Source: Puccinia triticina (lineage: Eukaryota; Basidiomycota; Pucciniomycetes; Pucciniales; Pucciniaceae). From it: a DNA stretch of 64,000 nt. The notes under the pieces were generated by a model. The model was not told the origin of the DNA. It ran no database searches and saw only the letters and a program-made list of their open reading frames with translations. The DNA lies in contig NC_070573.1 of the NCBI RefSeq assembly GCF_026914185.1, positions 62,001-126,000 on the forward strand, in the 5' to 3' direction. The stretch's first letter is position 1. Each line of letters opens with the position of its first letter. Made by a program: the position numbers and the translations under genes. This document shows, one piece after another, positions 55,864 through 64,000 of this stretch.

Positions 55864-58507
55864 TTAATCTATATGTACAACATTTTTTGAGCCTTCTGCC
55901 CTGGTCTTTACACCTGTTTTGCCCTTGTTTTTATGTTTGGTCATGTACTCGTGGAGGGCCAGGGATGCGATCTTGTTGTTCTTTGAATAGAACAACAAGG
56001 TCATCCCTCTACTTACTGACTTTGCACTGAGGCTGTGTCTCCTGGTGGACACATACTCTTGGCCGAAGTTGAAGGTACGCTCTACATCTACAGTTGTTGC
56101 TGTATAGAAACCAGGAGTAATCAGCATGGATAACTCTTCCAAAACTTACATGTAAGATAATGTGAAACTCACCCGGGCAGCTTAATATATCAAGGGCCAT
56201 CTGTAAAAGACCGTGGTGGGTATTTCCCAAACGTTTCTGCTCAACCCACCACTTCAGACCATTGATTGGTGCACCATCTTCCAGAGCCAGCCCGCCTGAG
56301 AGCCATATGTCCACGGGGTCGGATAAACCGTCAACGGATCTTGCGACAGCGGCAGCGCTTAGCCCTGCCAGGACACCAGTTTGAGGCTGGAGAGTGATTC
56401 AGTGCAGATTAACTTTTATTAGATTAGAAGAAGAAATAATGTTACCTTTGCTGGTACCTTTTGCGGTGGTATGACATTTGGATCTGATTTCCTAGGCTTA
56501 TACCATTTATCAAACATTTCGCGAGTTAGAGCAAGTGCCTCATCAATCCATGACCGAGGCCATTTTGCGAGCTTGAAGTATTCATCTTTGAAAGATGGGT
56601 GCAGAACTTCTAGTCAAAGTTTTAGCAAAGTTAGTATGAAACAGAAAAGTTACAATACATGTGGCTCAATGAAAAGACTAACCCATTGCGATCCGGTAAA
56701 TGGGTGAACAGTCTGTGAGCGAATAATACTTATTTGTGAGACAAATCCCGGCACGAAATGCATTTCGTAATGCTGGAGGATAAATGTCATTGTTGTTTGC
56801 GATTACGGTAGAAAGGCTGGCAGTGATTTGATCAATGAGGACAACAACTTCGGCCACTCGAGCTGAGGCACCAGTAGATATTTGAAGTGTGAACTCGTAA
56901 AAGGGTTCCAGAATCTGAACAAGATGATGTGCCAAGTCCAAGTCCTCTTGGCGTATATGGTTGCTCCGCGGGGTGCCAAACTGCTTATCCCGCTGCCATA
57001 TGACACTGCCATGAAAACCAAGTTGGAATCGTTCACCTTGGTCCTCCAGAGTGAGAATGATGACAAAAGAAACACTTACATTGCATCCTTGCACCTAAAA
57101 ATGCTCATGAGCTGCTTGTATGTTGAGTTCCAATGCGTTGGTACGTCCCTCTCAATGTTGTGAGGCTGCTCGCACTTTTTTTCTTTACATACTTGGATGA
57201 ACTTAACTTTTGAGTTGGGGGACTTCTTCAATTTGGTTGCAATTCTACGAAACTGAACAAAAGAAATTCATTTGTTATAAGCAATCATCAAGGCGTCATT
57301 TAAAAGAATCGTGAGCTGACCGACGGCACAATTCAGAAGTATACAAATCTCCGTCCGACTCTTCTTCCAGGTCTTTGATTTCAGCCAGAGTGAGCTCATC
57401 CTCAGGCTGAAGGGTGGCATCGTCCCCCTCATCCGGGGCCGCATCTACCTGATCGTATTCCTCATCATCATCCGGGGATTGGAAGCTGAAGATAATGCAA
57501 TGCAAAAATAATGAAAATGAGCTGATTTCACATCTGAGCAATATCTATATCTTGTACTTGAACGACTCACCTTTCAATAAGATTTTGGGGTTCTTCTTCG
57601 TCACTGGATTCTTCATCTTCAAGCTCTTCAGCCCCCACGGTGCCTTTCTTTTGACGTCCAAAGGGTCGAAGGATGGCCTTGACAATCAGGTTGAGGATGT
57701 GCGCAAAGCACCGTATCCACTGCGGCTCACCTTGGAACCGCTTCCACCCGAGGAATCCCAGCTCGGAAATCATTTTTGCGTTGTTTGAAGCATTATCAGA
57801 AACAATCCCATGGATCTGACAGAGTAAGAAACTGTTTTAGCAATACATAATTAGACAAATCTGATTTTTTTGGAAATTTGTTCTTACCCAAACTTCTCAA
57901 CCATACACTGGACCATGCTAGCTAGGTATTCGCCTGTGTGCCTTTCGCTCAGCTGCACAAATTCCAGAGGTGTTGCTTCTGATTTAAAATTACCCGCGCC
58001 GTCGTCAACAAGTTGGTATATCACTGCACCGAAGATATCAAATCCGTTTGGTGATTGCCATGCATCAACACCTAAATAGATTGCGCCTGCGTGCAGCTAG
58101 AAAGTGGGTTTTTGAGCTGTAGTCAGTACTTGATTAACTGATAAAACGACATAAAAGAAAACCAAAAATTAGGCCGACCTTTAATTCATCACTTAATTTC
58201 TCTTGAATGGACAGATATAGCATGTGAATCGCATCGGAGACCATCTTTTGACTAGGGAGATTCTTGGAAATAGATGGATGCAGAATTCGCTTGAGGCTGG
58301 CGGCTTGCAAAGCGGAAAAAGGTTTTGCTTCCTCAGCACACCAAACCGCGCATCTTTGCAAAACCTAGAAAGAAAAATGCCTTTAGACTGGAAACAGGAG
58401 CCAGATTACAAAAACAAGAGTATTCACCTCTCGCGGGTTGATTTCACAGGTTCCAGAAACACCGAGAGAAGCAAGAGTCTTGTTTCCTGCAGGTTTAGTT
58501 TGCTTCC
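55864..58507 (-). pseudogene. Outer hAT transposase, C-terminal part
   Basis: Minus-strand exons from the second DNA-binding region to the stop. It begins in KPAGNKTLASLGVSGTCEIN (58.48-58.43 kb), then VLQRCAVWCAEEAKPFSAL, a catalytic-core block with SDNASNNAKM-like sequence near 57.8 kb and WIRCFAHILNLIVKAILRPF, an acidic linker, the helical insertion (DLDLAHHLVQILEPFYEFTL), and the C-terminal hAT dimerisation region TTVDVERTFNFGQEYVSTRR. These regions parallel those of the inner transposase one by one. The N-terminal exons lie 3.7 kb away at 62190-62679, separated by the inner hAT. The gene cannot make a complete transposase. Confidence 0.85.
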
Positions 58508-58515
58508 TCAAACAT

Positions 58516-61500
58516 TAAAGATGACCATCGGCACCCGGGTACCGCTAGAGTACCCAGGTACCCCCTGTTTTTTGCTCCAAAATAGACACCCGGCACCGCA
58601 CCCGGCACCCCTTGGCGGGTGCAGGCGGGTGTGAGCGGTACTTTTTACAGGTACCCGAGGTACCTGCAGTGCGTACCACCACCAGAAGTGAAAGTATAAC
58701 ATTATATTTGATTTCTCAGGGGCTATTTGATTATGTTACCACTAATCATCTAACTCTATTACCTTTCGTTTACCCTCTGCCTTTGATTTTGCCTTCTTCG
58801 CACTCTGAATTCCGTCCTTCCACTTCGCAAGAACACCTTCCTTGATCATCCCATTCTTCGAATAGAACGCGACGGCCATACCCCTACTTAATGACTGTGG
58901 TGAGAGCCGGTGCCGCTTGGATGACACATAATCACGTCCAAAGCTAAATGCCCTCTCGACATCAACAGATGTGACTGTGAATTGGATAGAGAAAGCAAGG
59001 TAAGTTTGTGAAATATACAAGGCCAGGGGCCTGGTTTATGATTTACCCACCTGGACAACTCAACACATCCAATGCCATTTGAAGCAGGCCTCCGTGGGTG
59101 TTCCCAAGATGCTTCTGCTGCAACCACCACTTGAGGGGATTTACTGGTTCATTGTTGTTGTCCAGGATGAGCGCCCCCGCTAGCCAGATGTCTAAAGCGT
59201 CAGATAAGCAGTTGCCTCCTCGGGCTGCGGCTGCATCTCCCAGGCCGGCAAGCATTCCAGTCTTTGCCTGTAATAAAAGTAGACAGAAATCAAAACACAA
59301 ATAAAACATGATTTGATCCATAACGTTTTGTTGCTTACCTTGGGGACAACCGTTGCTCCTGAGGCGGAGGGGGCAACTGGTTCAGGCTTGTAAAATGATA
59401 TCCACATGTCCCGGGCAAGTCGTATAGCTTCGGATATCCATTCTGGTTCCCATTTCGCCAGCTTGAAGTATTCGTCACGGAGGGATGGGTGAAGCACTGC
59501 AGCAGACAAGCCAGTAAGGGAAAAAAGTGATTGAGACGGAGAACAAGAATAAAACTTACAAATTGCAATCCTATAAAGCGGAGAGGAATCAGTCAAACTA
59601 TAGTATTTGTTTGTTATTTTCATACCAACCCGACATGCATTTCTCAAGGCCGGCGGATATTTATTTGCGCTGATTGCCGTTGATAAATGATCAGTTATTT
59701 GATCGATGAACATAACAATGTTGGCCAAGCGAGCCAAGCCAGCAACCGATATTTGGACGGTTATATCGTGAAAAATTGTCAGTACCTCTGCCAAGTCACT
59801 TGCTAAGTTAAAGTCCGAATGGTCGAGGTAGTACTTCCTGTCGACCCCATGCCGTTTGTGACGCTGCCATTCAAGACTGGTTTTGAAACCATGAGTCAGT
59901 TTGATGCACATTAGAGAGCATCCGAAGTTTGAATTAACTTACATGGCCGCCTTGCACCTGACTATGCCCATCAGTTGGACAAGGGTAGAGTTCCATCTGG
60001 TTCTTACATCACGTTCAATTGTATGAGGTTTTGCACACCCTTTTTCCCGACAAATTTGAACGAACTCGGTTTTTGAGTTGGGGGAGTACCTCAACTTCTT
60101 GGCAATCACACGAAACTAAATCAAACAGGACAGTTGTCAATGTGATATATCAACAAAGTATGATAACCACATTCTTACTTTTGCCAAGGTCTGTCGGCAA
60201 CCATTCGTCGTATAAGTATCAGATTCGTCTTCATCAGTAGCGTTCTCAATATTGTCTAGACTGAGTGATTCAGTTTCATCCCGATTGTTTTGGAGTCTTA
60301 AATCTGCATTGCTTTCAGTATCTTGATCTTCTGAGGATGAGTCATCTCCCTCTTCATGTAACCTACATTGGGAAAAAATGAAAACAGAAGTGAGAGTCAT
60401 CAAGTGATTCGATGGGAAGGAAATAAAGTTTAACTCACAGGTATATCTATCTCTCAGTATCTTGATCATCAGCATCTGATCCACTTGCATCATCCGAATC
60501 AATCGTTGAGGTAGTTTTTGCACTTTTTTTTGTCTGAGATCCGAATGGTCGAAGAATACCTTGGACGATCAAGTTGAGCACATGGGCAAAACATCTTATC
60601 CACTGTGGCTCCCCTTTGAAATGCTCCCACTTCTGCTTCTTCAGTTTGTTTACCAAGGATTTGTTGTTGGATGCATTGTCACTGACAATCCCGTATATCT
60701 AAAAGTTTGTATGTATTTCTGGTCAGCCTTGGAACAAATATGATTTACCGATCCAACCAAATAAATATACCTTATCTTCGATGCCAAACTTCTCCACAAC
60801 CAAGGTAACCGCCCGGGCCAGGTGTTCGCCTGTGTGGCTTTGAGCGAGACGAATGAAGTCAAGAGGCACAGCCTCGAGCTTTGTATCCCCAGCGTTGCCG
60901 TCAACTAAGCGATAGAGAACAATTCCCAAAACGTCAAATCCGTTTGGTGACTGCCAGGCATCAACACCGAGGTACATTGCTCCTTTGTGTGCCTAGAATT
61001 CCGGATATGAAATCAGTATTCTCCTACTCTTGGATCAGTTGATTAAAATTAGAACTCGCCTTCAGACCAGAAATATACTTGTTTTGGACTGCTGAGTATA
61101 ACATGTGAATGTCCCTTGAGACTGTCTGTCTCCCCGGCAAGGATTTGATGACCGTCGGATGAAGTATTGCCCGATGGCTTGCCTCTACTAGAGCAGAAAA
61201 AGGCCTTGCTGCCTCGGCACACCAGATCGCGCAGAGTTGATTAACCTATTAGAAAGTGAAAATAACAAACTTGAGCTGATATGAGCTACCTATCAATAGT
61301 TTGGCCGGTTGCTTACCTCTCGGACGTTGATGTCTCCAGTCCCCTTGATGCCAAATTTAACAAGAGGATTATTTGATTTTGATTCATTTAGTTTCCGAGT
61401 GCAAATTGCAGCATGTTTGTTGAGGTTGCTGCATGAGGAGTCTGAGGTCGGACGGTTGATCCTAGTGCCACAGCTGAGATTTGATGTCAGCTAGGATATC

Positions 61501-62181
61501 AGAAAGTTGCTGTAATCGGAATCAATCTCACATTTTACATGGATAGGTTATCATGCGCTTTCCGTTCTTGTCTAGTTGTTCGGAGAGCTCAGGTGGCATG
61601 TACGACTTATAGATGGTGCTATTGGAATTATAGGCGACTTTCTGGGCTCTTCCTGGATCCAAGAGTGACTTTTTAGTATTCATTTGAGGTGTTGCTGTGG
61701 ATAAACAAAACACTCACGTAACTCCTGTGCGTCGCTCACTTCATTAGCCTCCGAAGGGGACTTGGGGTTGCTCGGAGTTTTGAGGTTTTTTTCCTTGTCA
61801 ACAACAGGTTTGCTTTCTTGAGGTTGGCTGGTAGAGGCTTGGCTGACATTTGGAGATGCATGGGATTGCTTGTGTCGCTTGCGTGTTGATGCCATTCTGG
61901 GCAGGCCGCCAATGGGAAGGTGTTGAAGCCGATGGGGAACTGAATCCTGCACAACCACATCCCGGCCTGAGGCCAGCCCCCACTAAGATCCCCAAACCAC
62001 CCGCAACCCCGGGGCGGGGATATAGGGGGGATGAGGCGGTACTTGAGGGGGGTACCCGGGTACCTCCTGGTTTTATGTCCCAGAACGGGTATCCGGCACC
62101 GCACCCGGCACCCCTGGGCGGGTGCGGGGCGGGTGCGGGCGGTACCCTCCCACGGGTGCCGGGTACCAATGGTCATCTTTA
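58516..62181 (-). mobile_element. Inner hAT transposon, nested, with 8-bp target duplication
   Basis: The ends are inverted repeats (left TAAAGATGACCATCGGCACC; right end reads TAAAGATGACCATTGGTACC on the minus strand). TCAAACAT is directly repeated outside at 58508-58515 and 62182-62189. Both ends carry GC-rich GGTACCC/CACCCGGCACC arrays of 150-180 bp, like the outer element. The 3.67-kb element contains one spliced transposase gene with a single in-frame stop. Confidence 0.93.
58742..61895 (-). CDS. Inner hAT transposase (about 815 aa, one in-frame TAG)
   Basis: Twelve exons (61895-61718, 61694-61532, 61473-61317, 61245-61060, 60992-60771, 60698-60439, 60362-60179, 60115-59943, 59876-59560, 59496-59339, 59267-59051, 58974-58742) keep one frame. 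The BED-type zinc finger is KRMITYPCKICGTRI then SCSNLNKHAAIC. The catalytic core has YLGVDAWQSPNGFDV (first Asp), YGIVSDNASNNKSLV (second Asp region) and WIRCFAHVLNLIVQGILRPF; later LTDSSPLYRIAI, WWLQQKHLGNTHGGLLQMAL and the dimerisation signature VTSVDVERAFSFGRDYVSSK. The intron after GLK starts with GC (61059, GCGAGT), a GC-AG intron. One TAG interrupts exon 6 at 60447-60449 in an acidic, poorly conserved linker (after DQDTER); a CAG to TAG change would explain it. If real it blocks the protein, otherwise the copy looks functional. Confidence 0.86.
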
Positions 62182-62189
62182 TCAAACAT

Positions 62190-62679
62190 CAACCGGCATG
62201 TGTGAGGAGGTTACTGCACGATGAGTCATATGCCGGTCGATTGATTGCTTTACCACATCTAGCAAGTATAAATTTAAGCTAGCTATGGTCAGTTTTTGTC
62301 ACCCTACAAGACAAAAGGAAAATAAAGCTCACGTCTTACATGGCCACGCAATCATACGACGGTTATACTTATCTAATTGATCGGAAATCTTGGGCATGTT
62401 GTACGAAGAGTAGGCTGAACTGATCTTATTCTGTGCAAGTTTCCTTGCATGTTCTAAGAGCACCAAGTTATAAAATGAGTGTTTTTTAAACCAAAAAAAT
62501 TAAAAAAACAAAAATAAGCTTTTATCAATCATCTTACCAAGACGCAGCTCATCGGTAGATTGGCTCCCCGCGGGTGTGTTACTTGGGTCAGTTGTCTCGC
62601 CATCTTTGGCTTCGTCGTTGGATGGGGATTTGTCTTCTTGTGCCGACTGCTGTCGGGCCCGCTTAAGTGATCGAGACAT
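62190..62679 (-). pseudogene. Outer hAT transposase, N-terminal part
   Basis: Three exons (62679-62538, about 62490-62340 and about 62275 down to the insertion site) encode MSRSLKRARQQSAQEDKSPS and a BED-type finger (RRMIAWPCKTCGKAINRPAY, then SCSNLLTHAG). Immediately after HAG comes an in-frame TGA, then the target site of the inner hAT. In the inner copy the equivalent position reads HAAICTRKL. The outer gene therefore carried a stop independent of the insertion, unless the stop arose later. Confidence 0.8.
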
Positions 62680-62968
62680 TGGTTGTTGGCTGAAGTCAAT
62701 GAGTGCACGTATATATTGGATCCCATCTGATATGTACGAGCCCGGACTGCGTTGGAGGACGGGTGGTCCGCAGCCTGCACAGCTCAGCTATATCCATGAG
62801 CGGGTGTGGGAAAAAATACCCGGATACCCGCTTGGTTTTTGGCAGAATCTCACACATCCGCACCCGCACCCGCACCCGCTGGCGGGTATCCGCTCGCAGG
62901 CAGCGGGTACCCGCCAACGGATACAGTGTACCCGTAACGGGTTCATTTTGACCAGCTCTAGTGCACCT

Positions 62969-63880
62969 GTTAAACTTTGAAGTCAATTTACACAAGGAAG
63001 GAATAACAATTAAGGGTACCTTGAAGTGAGGTACCCTAGGTCAAATTAGGCTTAGATTCAGAATGTGGAATAATATTACAGGTTTTGTATGTCTAATTAT
63101 AAGCAATAGCAGTACTAGTGTATCTTTCTTACGTAATAATATTTCATGTTTGCTTTTGACATTATGTCACGGTGGCTCTGACATAGTAGCCAGCTGACAT
63201 CAGTAGAGAACCAAACTGATTGAATCCTCTCTGAGCTACAGTTTACATTGAGAAACAATGAATGTAGCTCCTTTTATTCTCCTGTTGTGCTTCCAATTAA
63301 CCAAAATTGCCACTTTTTCCTCTGCAGGGAGATGATGGTTAGTGGCAACGGTGGGCAGCCAAACTAGTTTCAGTTGGTAGTTTGGCATAGATTAGTGGAG
63401 CTACACTACTACTGACAGGGTTTTCTGTTAGTGGTCAGTGATTTCCTGTTGCCACTATTGGGATCCACGGGAAAAAGAAGTAACTCTACCAGCGCTATCA
63501 GCACTATCAATTCTATTTAGTCGCTAAAATAGCAGATAGCGCTGTTAGCGCCCTTTAGCATAGCTTCGCAGAACGTAGTGCACTATAAATCAACAGCATT
63601 GTTCCAGGAACTAGGCAACACAAAAATAGCAAACATCACATCCTCCCATTAGTTTAGCGTAGCTGCCCAGTGTTGGTAGCGGGCTGAAATTAGTGAAAAT
63701 CTATTTTTCCGGTTGATTCCAAACTAGAAATTTGGTCCCAGGACAACCCTGTGATCTTTGAGAGGAATCCATATTGGATTATAATCACCTTTGGTGGTTA
63801 CTAGTCTACTAATATTATTGGGAGTAATTTTGCCAAGCCTCAAATTTAATTACAATCAAAGTGTAGAATTGGAGGTAAAT
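62969..63880. other. Spacer with AGCGC-rich patch
   Basis: No gene is supported. At 63510-63680 the sequence is rich in TAGCGC/GCGCTA-type motifs like 24950-25490, suggesting a shared repeat family. Confidence 0.4.
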
Positions 63881-63887
63881 TTTCTGT

Positions 63888-63975
63888 CTGGCTAGCCCAG
63901 TTGGTAGAGCATTAAACTTTCAATCTGATTAATGTAAGAGAGAAGGAGACTCTTGATGTGATAGTTCATCCATAT
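63888..63975 (+). other. tRNA-like sequence, probably SINE head or tRNA relic
   Basis: TAGCCCAGTTGGTAGAGC matches a pol III A box and tRNA D-arm, followed by ATTAAACTTTCAATCTGAT, which looks like an anticodon arm of Lys/Glu type (TTC in the loop). A B-box-like AGTTCATCC occurs about 60 bp downstream, too far for a normal tRNA unless there is an intron or long variable arm (AAGAG...CTCTT can pair). The window ends before a possible 3' tail. Confidence 0.4.
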
Positions 63976-64000
63976 TCACCTCTTGGATCCTCTGGTATTC

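Larger units (their letters stand above)
55668..62960 (-). mobile_element. Outer hAT transposon with 8-bp target duplication
   Basis: The left end TAGAGCTGG and right end CCAGCTCTA are inverted, and GTGCACCT is directly repeated outside (55660-55667 and 62961-62968), exactly the 8 bp expected for hAT. Subterminal regions at both ends are GC-rich with CACCCG repeats (55740-55775, 62860-62880) and GGGTACCCG motifs. The transposase gene is split by a second hAT inserted at 58516-62181. Total span is 7.3 kb, of which about 3.6 kb is the outer element. Confidence 0.93.

Overview
The window looks like nuclear DNA of a basidiomycete fungus, most probably a TE-rich rust (Pucciniales). Genes are split by many short introns with GT(R)AGT-type donors, the proteins are of fungal type (dynactin Arp10, a Hook motor adaptor, MATH-BTB, SPC1, STI1-like), and roughly half of the sequence is transposon. 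The rust assignment is inference from genome style; no marker gene is present.

Layout. Positions 1-18,470 are gene-rich and read almost entirely on the minus strand: an unassigned Ser/Pro-rich protein (1.9-2.5 kb), a short STI1-type co-chaperone lacking the usual N-terminal TPR1/DP1 half (3.8-5.2 kb), a ten-exon MATH-BTB protein (6.2-9.4 kb), actin-related protein Arp10 of dynactin (10.2-12.1 kb), a single-RRM protein (13.2-15.0 kb) and signal peptidase subunit SPC1 (18.0-18.5 kb). Immediately upstream of SPC1 sits an intact Ty1/copia element with apparently identical LTRs (18.7-23.6 kb). A degenerate Mutator-like element (MULE) with a transposase and an OTU-type protease domain follows (25.8-33.2 kb). 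A second gene island holds a Hook protein (36.7-40.3 kb, plus strand) and a small predicted secreted protein (44.7-45.6 kb), separated by a 1.2-kb fold-back element made of palindromic repeats (41.2-42.4 kb). The rest is a PIF/Harbinger element whose accessory gene is split by a solo LTR (47.0-52.2 kb) and a hAT element (55.7-63.0 kb) carrying a second, almost intact hAT element inside it (58.5-62.2 kb).

How parts relate. Arp10 (dynactin pointed end) and Hook (cargo adaptor) both belong to dynein-driven transport. The transposons give a relative history: the outer hAT carries an in-frame stop and received a younger hAT; the MULE carries stop codons that are all explained by C:G to T:A transitions, which suggests cytosine deamination (RIP-like or methylation-driven); a solo-LTR family hit both the MULE and the Harbinger element. 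Exon boundaries below were worked out by hand from splice signals, reading frame and family conservation, and the frames close consistently; none was tested with transcripts.
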